From the NCBI GenBank assembly GCA_017445905.1, contig JAFSRX010000009.1, positions 81,559-145,558 on the forward strand: a stretch of 64,000 nucleotides of DNA. The letters run 5' to 3'. Positions 1 through 7,848 of this stretch are shown piece by piece. Origin of the DNA: Eubacterium sp. GTDB taxonomy: Bacteria; Bacillota; Clostridia; Oscillospirales; Acutalibacteraceae. The translations under genes and the position numbers were made by a program. Within the stretch, counting starts at the first letter, position 1, and the number at the start of each line of letters is the position of its first letter. Below the pieces are notes generated by a model. That model was not told the DNA's origin and searched no databases. It saw nothing but the letters and a program-made list of their open reading frames with translations.

Positions 1-1419
1 AAATATCTTTTCGCTTGTTTCGGGCATATATGGAGAAAGCAAAACTCCGATAAAACGAATTGCTTCAAGAAGATTATATAAAACGGTGCCGAGTCTTGCC
101 TGTTTTGCTTCATCCTTGGCAAGCGCCCAGGGCATCGTTTCATCGATATATTTATTTGAACGTTTAGCGAGGTTTAATACAGCCTCAACTGAATCAGCAA
201 TTCTGTATGAATCAAAGCTCTTTTCAACCTTTCCGACTGTTTCAAGCGCAAAGTTTTTGAGTTCTTCGTCAACTGCTTCATTATCAGAAGGAGTCTGAAT
301 AACGCCGTCAAAATACTTTTTCTGCATTGCAATAGTTCTGTTAACAAGATTTCCTATTGTGTTTGCAAGGTCTGAATTATAACGTTCAATAATAGTTTCA
401 TATGAAATTGAGCCGTCATTTGTATAGGGCATTTCAGAAAGAAGATAATATCTTACTGCATCAACACCAAAGAAATTTACAAGGTCATCGGCATAGATAA
501 TATTTCCCCTTGACTTGCTCATTTTATCCTCGCCAAAAAGGAGCCACGGATGGCCGAAGACCTGTTTAGGAAGAGGCTCGCCGAGAGCCATGAGCATAAT
601 CGGCCAATAGATAGTATGGAAACGAACAATATCCTTACCTATGATATGAACATCGGCAGGCCAATATTTCTTATATAAATCCGAGCTTCCGTCTGGGTCA
701 TAGCCTATGGCTGTTATATAGTTTGAAAGCGCATCAATCCAAACATAAACAACGTGTTCGGGGTCAAAATCAACGGGTATTCCCCATTTGAATGATGTTC
801 TTGAAACACATAAATCCTGAAGTCCGGGTTTAATGAAATTATTGAGCATTTCCTTCTTCCTGAGTTCTGGATAAATGAAATCCTCGTTATTTTCGATAAA
901 GTCTTCAAGCTGTTTCTGATACTTTGAAAGGCGCAGGAAATAAGCCTCCTCCTTGGCAGGCTTAACCTCTCTGCCGCAGTCGGGGCACTTTCCGCCAACA
1001 AGCTGGCTTTCCGTCCAGAAGCTTTCACAGGGAGTGCAATACATTCCCTCATATTCACCCTTATATATATCATCCTGTTCATAGAGCTTTTTGAAAATCT
1101 TTTGAATAATTCTCATATGGTTAGGGTCGGTTGTTCTGATGAATTTATCATAGCTTGTGTTAAGAAGGTCGCAAATTTCCCTTATTTCGCCTGCAACCTT
1201 ATCAACATATTCCTGAGGCTCAACGCCTGCTGCCTTTGCATATTCCTCAATTTTAACGCCATGTTCATCAGTTCCGGTAAGAAAGAAAACATCTTTTCCC
1301 TGAAGCCTTCTGAAACGAGCTATTGCGTCGGTTAAAACAATCTCATAGCTGTTACCGATATGGGGCTTTCTTGAGGTGTAGGCAATCGCAGTTGTTATAT
1401 AAAACTTTTCTTTTTCCAT
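1..1419 (-). CDS. metG: Methionyl-tRNA synthetase, C-terminal part beyond window
   Basis: Charges tRNA(Met) with methionine in the cytosol. The gene reads leftwards and its 3' end is outside the window; 473 codons are visible. PHIGNSYE (about residues 19-26) is the class I HIGH-type motif. Four cysteines in CTPC and CPDC (about residues 126-147) form the zinc knuckle. KMSKSRGN near residue 298 is the second ATP-binding motif, followed by the anticodon-binding helical domain. The ATG at 1417-1419 has GGAGG five bases upstream, which fixes the start. The usual length is about 640 residues, so the C-terminal tRNA-binding domain cannot be judged. Identification is secure. Confidence 0.97.
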   Translation of the reverse strand, partial: MEKEKFYITTAIAYTSRKPHIGNSYEIVLTDAIARFRRLQGKDVFFLTGTDEHGVKIEEYAKAAGVEPQEYVDKVAGEIREICDLLNTSYDKFIRTTDPNHMRIIQKIFKKLYEQDDIYKGEYEGMYCTPCESFWTESQLVGGKCPDCGREVKPAKEEAYFLRLSKYQKQLEDFIENNEDFIYPELRKKEMLNNFIKPGLQDLCVSRTSFKWGIPVDFDPEHVVYVWIDALSNYITAIGYDPDGSSDLYKKYWPADVHIIGKDIVRFHTIYWPIMLMALGEPLPKQVFGHPWLLFGEDKMSKSRGNIIYADDLVNFFGVDAVRYYLLSEMPYTNDGSISYETIIERYNSDLANTIGNLVNRTIAMQKKYFDGVIQTPSDNEAVDEELKNFALETVGKVEKSFDSYRIADSVEAVLNLAKRSNKYIDETMPWALAKDEAKQARLGTVLYNLLEAIRFIGVLLSPYMPETSEKIF

Positions 1420-1448
1420 TTTATCCTCCATTAAATATATCATTATTG

Positions 1449-1590
1449 CCTCCCTTATCAAAGGGAGGGGGACCGCTTGCGGTGGAGGGATGGTCGTTTA
1501 AGATTTAGAATGCATTATTGCAACCCATTCTAAAATCCAACAAAATCCCTCAGTCACCTTCGGTGACTGCTCACTTTAGCAAGGGAGCCA
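1449..1590. repeat. Long palindromic intergenic element
   Basis: A nested inverted repeat fills the gap between metG and the lipoprotein gene. CCTCCCTT/AAGGGAGG (1449-1468) is a local hairpin whose left arm can also pair with AAGGGAG near 1580. GGAGGGAT near 1483 matches ATCCCTC near 1546. TTTAGAATG (1504-1512) pairs with CATTCTAAA (1525-1533). CAGTCACC/GGTGACTG (1551-1569) is a perfect hairpin. No protein reads through it. It looks like a non-coding MITE/REP-like element; similar CTCCCTT...AAGGGAG elements are, as far as I recall, common in gut Clostridia. Confidence 0.7.
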
Positions 1591-1618
1591 AATATGTTTC
1601 TCACTTCGCTCGATCAAT
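1591..1618. repeat. Half copy of a CTCRCTTCGCTC intergenic core
   Basis: The stretch GTTTCTCACTTCGCTCGATC (starting near 1595) matches the left half of a core that recurs at 12000, 52518, 54090 and, inverted, 59180. Only the left half is present here, just after the palindromic element and just before the stop of the lipoprotein gene. Confidence 0.6.
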
Positions 1619-1620
1619 CA

Positions 1621-2088
1621 TTAAACTAAAAGATTAAATGTATTTATTTCTCCTGAATGTTCAATTATTTCTTTTGCATCCGAGGTTTTAAGATTTACTT
1701 CAACTTTTGCATAGAGATTTCCGAGATTATCCCGAACTTCATAATTCTGAATATTTCCCTTTTTATCTTTTTGTTCAACATGGTATGCACTGCCATAAAA
1801 ATCAGACATTTTTTCCAGCGCTTCTCTGCTTGAAATACCTACAGCATCTTTCGCCTTGGTTTCAGGCATCGGAGTTGTTGTTGACACCGTAGCGTTTTTC
1901 TTTGATTTTTTAGTTGTTTCTTTTGTTTCTTTACTTTTATCTGATGAAACGGCTGTTCCGTCGCCTGTTTGCGTTTGACCAGTTACGCCGCCTGAATCGG
2001 TTATAACGCCACTTGCTTCACCTTTTTTACAGGAAGAAAAAGCAAAAGCAATAATAACACAGATAAATAAACAAACTATCTTTTCCAT
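1621..2088 (-). CDS. Small secreted lipoprotein, function unknown
   Basis: A 155-residue protein with a basic start, a hydrophobic stretch (CLFICVIIAFAFSSC) and a cysteine that fits a lipobox, so it is probably anchored outside the membrane. A Thr/Ser/Lys-rich linker follows, then a folded C-terminal part of about 90 residues that I do not recognise. The frame stays open to 2145, but those 19 extra codons are made of the intergenic repeat, so I place the start at the ATG before the signal sequence (2086-2088). Neither start has a clear Shine-Dalgarno sequence. The gene lies 65 bases after nagB on the same strand and may depend on its promoter. Confidence 0.7.
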   Translation of the reverse strand: MEKIVCLFICVIIAFAFSSCKKGEASGVITDSGGVTGQTQTGDGTAVSSDKSKETKETTKKSKKNATVSTTTPMPETKAKDAVGISSREALEKMSDFYGSAYHVEQKDKKGNIQNYEVRDNLGNLYAKVEVNLKTSDAKEIIEHSGEINTFNLLV

Positions 2089-2097
2089 TTTTATTAT

Positions 2098-2152
2098 AAT
2101 CGGGTGCGGGTAACCCGCCCTCAATTCTCCATTCTCAATTTTCAATTTTCAA
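2098..2152. repeat. Intergenic repeat: GGGTGCGGG hairpin plus TCAATTT heptamers
   Basis: A hairpin module (AATCGGGTGCGGGTAACCCG, then CCCT) is followed by a decaying tandem run of TCAATTT-like heptamers. The same hairpin module with a different heptamer occurs at 34676. The repeat separates nagB from the lipoprotein gene. Confidence 0.65.
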
Positions 2153-2153
2153 T

Positions 2154-2879
2154 TCATATAAGGCTTGCTGCTCCTTTATCAAGCATAAGTGTTACATCGG
2201 TGTGGAACTGCAAAACAGAGGCGGGACAACTTGGAGTTACATTACCGTCAATTAACTGTTTTATTGCCTTTGCTTTATGTTCACCGAGTGCAATAATAAG
2301 TATTCTTTTTGCCTGCATTATTGATCCGATGCCCATTGTTACAGCTCGGGTTGGAACATCATTAATATTATCAAAAAATCTGCTGTTATCCTTAATAGTT
2401 GACTCTTTGAGTTCAACAACATGGCTCCATCTCTGAAAGGACTGAGCAGGTTCGTTGAAAGCAATATGACCGTTTGAGCCAATACCGAGAAGCTGAATAT
2501 CAATACCTCCGGCAGTCTTTATTTTATTCTCATAATCACGGCATTCCTTTTCTAAATCATCGGCATTACCGTTAAGAAAGTTAATATTTTCATCGGGAAT
2601 ATTGATATGATTAAAAAGATTTTCATACATAAAAGTATGGTATGAATTTCTGTCTTTAACATCAAGGTTAACATATTCATCAAGATTAAAGGTTGTAACC
2701 TTTGAAAAATCAACAGCCTTTTTGTTATAAAGCTCAATCATATGTCGATATGCTTTAACGGGAGTTGAGCCTGTTGCAAGGCCGAGAACTGAATCAGGCT
2801 TTTGCAAAACCTGTCCGCACATATAATAGCCTGCAGCAATTCCGATTTGTTCCTCATTATCAAAAGTAATAACATTCAT
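2154..2879 (-). CDS. nagB: Glucosamine-6-phosphate deaminase
   Basis: Converts glucosamine 6-phosphate to fructose 6-phosphate and ammonia, linking amino-sugar use to glycolysis. At 241 residues it has the normal Bacillus NagB length. GLATGSTPVKAY is the phosphate-binding loop (about residues 33-44), NLDEYVNL contains the catalytic aspartate (near 65), and GIGSNGHIAFNEP (near 132-144) carries the ring-opening histidine and glutamate. The ATG at 2877-2879 has GGAGAA upstream. No nagA is adjacent. A sigma-A promoter with a dyad between its boxes lies just upstream, inside the end of the VanZ gene. Confidence 0.95.
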   Translation of the reverse strand: MNVITFDNEEQIGIAAGYYMCGQVLQKPDSVLGLATGSTPVKAYRHMIELYNKKAVDFSKVTTFNLDEYVNLDVKDRNSYHTFMYENLFNHINIPDENINFLNGNADDLEKECRDYENKIKTAGGIDIQLLGIGSNGHIAFNEPAQSFQRWSHVVELKESTIKDNSRFFDNINDVPTRAVTMGIGSIMQAKRILIIALGEHKAKAIKQLIDGNVTPSCPASVLQFHTDVTLMLDKGAASLI

Positions 2880-2907
2880 AATTATTCTCCGTGGTTTTAT
2901 TTTTTAT

Positions 2908-2936
2908 ATATTATTACTCAGAGTGTACTCTGTCAA
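2908..2936 (-). promoter_or_regulatory. nagB promoter with dyad in the spacer
   Basis: On the minus strand TTGACA (2931-2936) and TAATAT (2908-2913) are 17 bases apart. CAGAGTACACTCTG (2919-2932), a dyad with a two-base centre, overlaps the -35 box and fills most of the spacer, a natural place for a repressor. The promoter lies in the last codons of the upstream gene. Confidence 0.7.
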
Positions 2937-3381
2937 TCTTTTTTTGTTTATATTGATTTGCTATAAAAGTTATAATAACAAACACCGTCAATCCAACAAT
3001 CGCACCCGCTGTATCAATCGCCCAGTCCCTGAGTTCACAGGAGCGTCCTTCAACAAATATCTGGTGGATTTCATCAGTTGCAGCATAAAGCGATGTAAGT
3101 GCAAGAGATAGCCAAGTTCTATTCTTTTTAAAAGTTAAATAAAACGAACAGTTAAATAAAAAGCACAACAAAACATATTCGCAAAAATGCGCAGCTTTTC
3201 TGATAATAAAATCAGTAAGCGTTGCGCCGAATATCGAATTGATAATTGTTAAAAGCCACGAACTCTGAGAGGCTGATTCATCTGCATTTCTTGAAGAAAG
3301 AAAAAAAATTATTGCCATAACGAACGCCGTAAGTATCCAGAAAACAACTGAAAGCGTTTTATTCTTTTTCTCTCTGGGCAT
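2914..3381 (-). CDS. VanZ-family membrane protein
   Basis: A 155-residue integral membrane protein. It has four hydrophobic segments (about residues 10-30, 55-78, 85-103 and 130-150) and the family signature: RKAAHFCEY before the second segment, TDEIHQIFVEGR in the loop and RDWAIDTAGA before the last. Family members include VanZ of teicoplanin resistance, but most are of unknown role, so no resistance is implied. The ATG at 3379-3381 sits nine bases after AGGGTGA; a TTG two codons upstream is possible. It overlaps the end of the peptide-binding gene by 23 bases, so the two are co-transcribed. Confidence 0.85.
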   Translation of the reverse strand: MPREKKNKTLSVVFWILTAFVMAIIFFLSSRNADESASQSSWLLTIINSIFGATLTDFIIRKAAHFCEYVLLCFLFNCSFYLTFKKNRTWLSLALTSLYAATDEIHQIFVEGRSCELRDWAIDTAGAIVGLTVFVIITFIANQYKQKKIDRVHSE

Positions 3382-5056
3382 TAACAAAGCTCACCCTTCC
3401 TGTTCCGACATGGAACTGAACATTTTTTACGCCCCTCGCCAGAGCAAAATAGCCCGATTGCCATAAAACGGGACAGACAGAATAAGATTCAATAATAATC
3501 TCTTCCGCCTTTTTAACATATTCAGCCTTTTTATTTATATCAGAAGTTTTTTCAGCATTTAAAAGTGCATTTTCCAGCTTTGTTTTATTAACACCGCTGT
3601 TTGTTAAAAATGAATTTCTTAAAAATGATAGCGCAGAATTTGATGTTGCCTTATACTCAACAAAAGCAATATCGTATTCGCCTTTTGCCATAGCACTTGA
3701 AAGTTCACTTTTTTCAAGAGATTTAACCTTGAGGGTAAAGTTTATCGTATCCCCGCTTTTATTCTTTGTCTGAGCACCGATACCGCTTTGAATTCCCTGA
3801 AGCATCAGTTTTGCTGTTTCTTCAAGCTGTGGTGTTGTTATAACTGTTACGGATATATCATTTATTTTTAAAATATCAATAGCTTTTTTGAAAAGCTCGT
3901 TGCTTTTGGTCTGATTCTGTTTTTTAACAGTTGTTCCTATAAGATCAGTTGCTTTTTTAGAGCCGATTTTACTTGATGAGGGAATCAGATTCATTGCAGG
4001 TGCAAGATATTCTTTTTCGGTTTTTTCATCCCTTGAAAATCCAAGACAAAATGCCTTTCTCATCATTTTGCTCTGGAATACTTCGCCCGCTGTATTGAAA
4101 ACAAATGCAAGAGTTGAATCGTTATAAGGAATAAATGTCAGTCCTGAATCATCCTTAATCTGTTCACTCTGTTCAGATGTTATATAAGCAGCGTCATAAT
4201 ATCCGCTCACCAATCTTTCAACGGTCTTTTTGCTTTCATCCTCATCGGGAATTTTAAGAGTCAGTTCAGTTGCTTTAGTTGGAGAAGGTCCTTTGTAATA
4301 CTCATTATTCTTAAGGAGATATGAGCTTTCCAAAATCTGATAAACATAAAACTGTCCGTTAAATAAAGTATATTTTGTTGAAAGACCGTATTTTCCCTTT
4401 GTTGCATTAAAAAATTCCTCGTTACAGGGCATTGCTGCAGCGCTTGTAAGAGTTTCCATAAAAGAGCTATCATTGCCGTTTAGTTGAATTTCGAGTGTAT
4501 AATCATCAATAGCCTTAACGCCAAGAGCTGAGGTTTTCATTTTACCGCTGTTTATTGCAGTTGCATTTTTAATTGATGAAAGGGATGAAAACAATGGGCA
4601 CTGAGTATTGCTATCAACAGCTCTTCTAAGGGCAAAAACAAAATCATGAGCAGTGATATCGGGGTTAAACTCACGTCCGAGGAACTGAAGTCGGCTATCC
4701 CTGAACTCACCTTTTTTCTCACCCTGGGTATATTTATCAGTTCTTATATCCCATTTGAGCCCCTTCTGAATCTTGAAGGTATAGGTTTTTCCGTTGTCGC
4801 TAATGCTCCAGCTTTCAGCAACACCGGGCTTTACTTTTCCGTTATCATCAATTCTGATAAGTCCTTCAAAGGTGTTTTCAACAATAAGATATTCGTCACT
4901 TGTTGCGGCAACCTGGGGATCATAGCTGTTAACATTACCCGAAAAAGGATATATAAAGTCAATCGGCTTATCTTTTTTTGAGCAGGAGGAAAAAACGCTT
5001 GCTGACAAACAAACGCAAAGGAGCAAGGTTATTATTCTTAAAATTGCCTTTTTCAT
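3359..5056 (-). CDS. Solute-binding lipoprotein of ABC transporters, family 5 (peptide type)
   Basis: Extracellular lipoprotein that captures peptides or similar solutes for an ABC importer. The signal sequence ends in a lipobox (SVFSSC, cysteine near residue 25). NTFEGLIRIDDNG and VAESWSISDNGKTYTF are the typical family 5 (OppA/DppA) start. At 565 residues the length fits. I start at ATG 5054-5056 because GGAGG lies six bases before it; the frame extends five codons to a TTG that would place the Shine-Dalgarno inside the gene. No permease or ATPase gene is adjacent, so it is an orphan binding protein and its substrate is open. Confidence 0.9.
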   Translation of the reverse strand: MKKAILRIITLLLCVCLSASVFSSCSKKDKPIDFIYPFSGNVNSYDPQVAATSDEYLIVENTFEGLIRIDDNGKVKPGVAESWSISDNGKTYTFKIQKGLKWDIRTDKYTQGEKKGEFRDSRLQFLGREFNPDITAHDFVFALRRAVDSNTQCPLFSSLSSIKNATAINSGKMKTSALGVKAIDDYTLEIQLNGNDSSFMETLTSAAAMPCNEEFFNATKGKYGLSTKYTLFNGQFYVYQILESSYLLKNNEYYKGPSPTKATELTLKIPDEDESKKTVERLVSGYYDAAYITSEQSEQIKDDSGLTFIPYNDSTLAFVFNTAGEVFQSKMMRKAFCLGFSRDEKTEKEYLAPAMNLIPSSSKIGSKKATDLIGTTVKKQNQTKSNELFKKAIDILKINDISVTVITTPQLEETAKLMLQGIQSGIGAQTKNKSGDTINFTLKVKSLEKSELSSAMAKGEYDIAFVEYKATSNSALSFLRNSFLTNSGVNKTKLENALLNAEKTSDINKKAEYVKKAEEIIIESYSVCPVLWQSGYFALARGVKNVQFHVGTGRVSFVNAQREKE

Positions 5057-5145
5057 ATATTCCTCCGTCAATTATTCGAAATATTATTATAACAGAATAT
5101 AATATATAAATCAATGAAAATTAGGATAATTATAAATATAAAATA

Positions 5146-5164
5146 GGGAGGGCAACGCCCTCCC
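5146..5164 (-). terminator. Terminator after the NhaC-family gene
   Basis: A perfect 8-bp stem (GGGAGGGC/GCCCTCCC) with a 3-base loop, followed on the minus strand by TATTTTAT. It lies 17 bases after the stop codon. The T run is imperfect. Confidence 0.7.
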
Positions 5165-5180
5165 CTGAAAGTTTTTTGTT

Positions 5181-6995
5181 TTATGCAGTCTTCTTTGATG
5201 TTATTGCTTTTATAATAAAGAGCGTTGCAATCATAAGAACGATTGAAATTGGAAGAACAATCCAAGCGTTCTGAATTAAACCTGCAAGAATATAGCTTAC
5301 GAATGAAACGCCTGCAACTGTAAGCGCATATGGAAGCTGGGTTGAAACGTGGTTAACGTGGTTACACTGAGCACCTGCGCTTGCCATAATTGTTGTATCC
5401 GAAATCGGTGAGCAGTGGTCGCCGCAAACCGCACCAGCCATACAAGCTGAAACAGCGATAATTGTAATCTTGCTGTCTGTTCCTGCGAAAACGCTGAGAA
5501 CAATAGGAATGAGAATACCAAATGTACCCCATGAGGTTCCTGTTGCGAATGAAAGTCCTACTGCAATAAGGAAGATAATTGCCGGAAGCATCATCTGTAG
5601 TCCTGCTGCAGAGCCTTCAATAAGCTGAGAAATGAATATCTTTGCTCCGAGAGAATCGGTCATTGTCTTTAATGTCCATGCACAGCAAAGAATAAGAATA
5701 GCAGGAGTCATTGCATTAAAGCCTTCCGGAATTGCGCCCATGCAGTCTTTAAACGAAATAACTCTTCTGCAAACGAAATAGATAATTGCAAAAATAACAG
5801 TTATAAATGAACCATATACAAGTCCTACAGAGGCATCGCTGGCTGAGAATGCACCGACGAAATCATGATAGTAATCTTCACCGTTTGTAAAGAAACCGCC
5901 AGTATAAATCAAGCCAATAATACAGGATATGATAAGGAAGAGAACAGGAATAATAAGGTCGAAAACTCTTCCCTTCGGATTTGCTTTTTCTTCTGCTTTT
6001 TCTGTTAACTCTTCAAGCTTTTCAACAGCTACGCCCTTCTGAGCTGCTGCTTCAAAACGCTTCATCGGACCGTAGTCAAACTTAGCAAGAGAAATAGTTA
6101 CCATCATAACGATTGTTAAAAGAGCGTAGAAATTATAAGGAATTGCAGAGATGAAGAGACTCATTCCGCTTTCTGCACCTGCTCCCTTTGCGAAACCTGC
6201 TACTGCTGCTGCCCATGATGAAATAGGAGCAATGATACAAACAGGAGCAGCTGTTGCGTCTATAAGATAAGAGAGCTTTTCTCTTGAAATATTCTTCTTA
6301 TCGGTAACAGGGCGCATAACAGAGCCAACTGTTAAGCAGTTGAAATAGTCATCAACAAAGATAAGAACGCCAAGAGCAATAGTCGCAAGCTGAGCGCCTA
6401 TTCTTGTTTTGATATGCTTTGAGGTCCATTCACCGAATGCAGCTGAACCTCCCGTTTTATTCATCATCGCAACAAGTGCGCCGAGAAGAACAAGGAATAT
6501 AATAATACCGATATTCCATGAATCGGTTATTGTATCAATAAATCCGTCTTTGAAAACATGAATAACCGTTTTTTCAAAGTTGCCTCCTGAATAGATAATA
6601 CCGCCTGCAAGAATACCAAGGAAGAGGGATGAATAAACCTCTTTTGTTATAAGTGCAAGAAGAATTGCAATAATCGGCGGAACAAGTGCCCAGAAGGTAG
6701 CATATTTTGAAATAGACTCACGAACCTTTGCAAGTGCGGTTTTGATATTTGTTTCAAAGTTTGAATCGCTTGTTACATTATCTGCGTAGCCGTCAACATA
6801 TTCTGCGGCGCCCTCATCCGTTGCAAGGTCATATTCAACAGCTTCTCCGTCAACATCAACTGTTACAACGCCTGAACCCGATGTAACTTCGGGAGCAGCC
6901 TCATCTGCAAATACAGGTAGTGCTGTTAATCCAAAAATAACAAGCATCACTGACAAAATGAGGTATGAACTTATTTTTTTTGCTTTGTTAAACAT
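5181..6995 (-). CDS. NhaC-family Na+/H+ antiporter-like transporter with secreted-type N-terminal extension
   Basis: A 604-residue polytopic membrane protein of the NhaC group of the ion transporter superfamily. At least ten hydrophobic segments begin near residue 105. VDDYFNCLTVGSVMRPV and, near the end, GDHCSPISDTTIMASAGA are the conserved NhaC membrane motifs. Unusually, the first 30 residues look like a signal peptide ending in VFADEA, and about 75 acidic residues precede the transporter domain, probably outside the cell. The start has GGAGG eight bases upstream. Function is inferred from family: Na+/H+ or amino-acid/Na+ exchange. A his-operon-like operator upstream raises the possibility of histidine uptake. 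Confidence 0.88.
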   Translation of the reverse strand: MFNKAKKISSYLILSVMLVIFGLTALPVFADEAAPEVTSGSGVVTVDVDGEAVEYDLATDEGAAEYVDGYADNVTSDSNFETNIKTALAKVRESISKYATFWALVPPIIAILLALITKEVYSSLFLGILAGGIIYSGGNFEKTVIHVFKDGFIDTITDSWNIGIIIFLVLLGALVAMMNKTGGSAAFGEWTSKHIKTRIGAQLATIALGVLIFVDDYFNCLTVGSVMRPVTDKKNISREKLSYLIDATAAPVCIIAPISSWAAAVAGFAKGAGAESGMSLFISAIPYNFYALLTIVMMVTISLAKFDYGPMKRFEAAAQKGVAVEKLEELTEKAEEKANPKGRVFDLIIPVLFLIISCIIGLIYTGGFFTNGEDYYHDFVGAFSASDASVGLVYGSFITVIFAIIYFVCRRVISFKDCMGAIPEGFNAMTPAILILCCAWTLKTMTDSLGAKIFISQLIEGSAAGLQMMLPAIIFLIAVGLSFATGTSWGTFGILIPIVLSVFAGTDSKITIIAVSACMAGAVCGDHCSPISDTTIMASAGAQCNHVNHVSTQLPYALTVAGVSFVSYILAGLIQNAWIVLPISIVLMIATLFIIKAITSKKTA

Positions 6996-7024
6996 AATTT
7001 TCCTCCGTTTTCTCGTTTTAATAA

Positions 7025-7038
7025 TTTAGCGTACTAAA
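7025..7038 (-). promoter_or_regulatory. Candidate TrpR-family (HisR-like) operator upstream of the NhaC-family gene
   Basis: TTTAGTACGCTAAA on the minus strand is a dyad (TTTAG-N4-CTAAA) at about the transcription start. It matches the his-operon operator candidate at 44420-44432 in 11 of 13 bases. The link to a TrpR-family regulator is inference from the CTAG-like half sites and the his context. Confidence 0.45.
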
Positions 7039-7048
7039 TCACTAAAAG

Positions 7049-7077
7049 ATAATATCATATTTTAATACATATGTCAA
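7049..7077 (-). promoter_or_regulatory. Sigma-A promoter of the NhaC-family gene
   Basis: TTGACA (7072-7077) and TATTAT (7049-7054) are 17 bases apart, with TG one base before the -10 box. The predicted start is near 7042, leaving a 46-base leader. Confidence 0.8.
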
Positions 7078-7086
7078 TTATAAATA

Positions 7087-7116
7087 AACACAAATTCTCA
7101 TTTTTATCATAAAATG
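7087..7116 (+). promoter_or_regulatory. Possible sigma-K-type promoter of dpaA
   Basis: AACA (7087-7090), then 17 bases, then CATAAAATG (7108-7116) resembles the mother-cell sigma-K pattern (AC, 16-17, CATANNNTA) with one mismatch in the -10 box. Bacillus spoVF is sigma-K dependent. If used, mRNA would begin after the ATG at 7114, very close to the ribosome-binding site. Confidence 0.35.
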
Positions 7117-7134
7117 GTTTGGAGGGTGATTCAT

Positions 7135-7848
7135 ATTAAAAAGTTTTATATGCCCGATACCTCGGATAAAAGGATTGAATATGCAAAAAAAGAGCTTGAA
7201 AAGCTTGGTTATATTTCTATTAATAATTCAGATAATGCTGATTTTATTGTTTTAGGAGTTAATCCTGAAAAAGAATACCTTAACTACATCATTCCTGTTT
7301 TTGCAGGAAATGTTAGTAAGAAAGGCGTTATTGACTATACAAAGAATGAAATTTTTGCTATAAAAAATGCTTATTTAACGGCAGAAGCAGCAATTTCAGT
7401 TGCAATTAATAACAGTGATTTCAGTTTAATAAACTCCCCTGTTTTAATTTGCGGATACGGAAGAATCTCAAAGGCGCTAAAAAGATATCTTGAAGCGTTT
7501 ACAAATGATATAACGATATGCTTAAGAAATCCTCAGCAAAGAGCACATGCCGAGTCAACAGGGGCAAAAACAATAAGCTTTGATGAGTTGAATTGCAGAG
7601 AATACGATTTTATTTTTAATACTGTTCCACACCCTGTTTTTAATAAAAAAGAACTTAAAACGATAAAAAAAGAAGCGCTTTTAATAGAACTCGCCTCATT
7701 CCCCGGCGGAGTTGATAAGCACTTTGCTGATTATTACAAAATAAATCTTATTACTGCAGGAGGACTACCCGGAAAATATTCGCCCCAATCTGCAGGAGAA
7801 ATAGTTGCACATACAATAGATAATCTGATAAAGGAGGAAGGCTTATGA
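7135..7848 (+). CDS. dpaA: Dipicolinate synthase subunit A
   Basis: With DpaB it makes dipicolinic acid from dihydroxytetrahydrodipicolinate in the mother cell for spore-core dehydration. The N-terminal domain is shorter than in Bacillus (237 residues in total, against about 297). LICGYGRISKALKRYLE (about residues 103-120) is the nucleotide-binding Rossmann motif, and ELASFPGGVD and AGGLPGKYSPQSAGEI are conserved. The frame runs back to ATG 7114, but GGAGGGTGA (7121-7129) lies inside that extension. The family N terminus (M-KKFY...) begins exactly at ATT 7135, five bases after the Shine-Dalgarno, so I infer an AUU start. ATG 7114 is the conventional alternative. Confidence 0.88.
   Translation: MKKFYMPDTSDKRIEYAKKELEKLGYISINNSDNADFIVLGVNPEKEYLNYIIPVFAGNVSKKGVIDYTKNEIFAIKNAYLTAEAAISVAINNSDFSLINSPVLICGYGRISKALKRYLEAFTNDITICLRNPQQRAHAESTGAKTISFDELNCREYDFIFNTVPHPVFNKKELKTIKKEALLIELASFPGGVDKHFADYYKINLITAGGLPGKYSPQSAGEIVAHTIDNLIKEEGL

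Noticed and set aside
2089-2145. N-terminal extension of the lipoprotein gene (MKIENGELRAGYPHP)
   Set aside because: These codons are the intergenic repeat read as protein; the signal sequence starts at the next methionine.
2914-3381. VanZ-like gene as part of a glycopeptide-resistance cluster
   Set aside because: No vanA/H/X/R/S genes nearby; most VanZ-family proteins have other, unknown roles.
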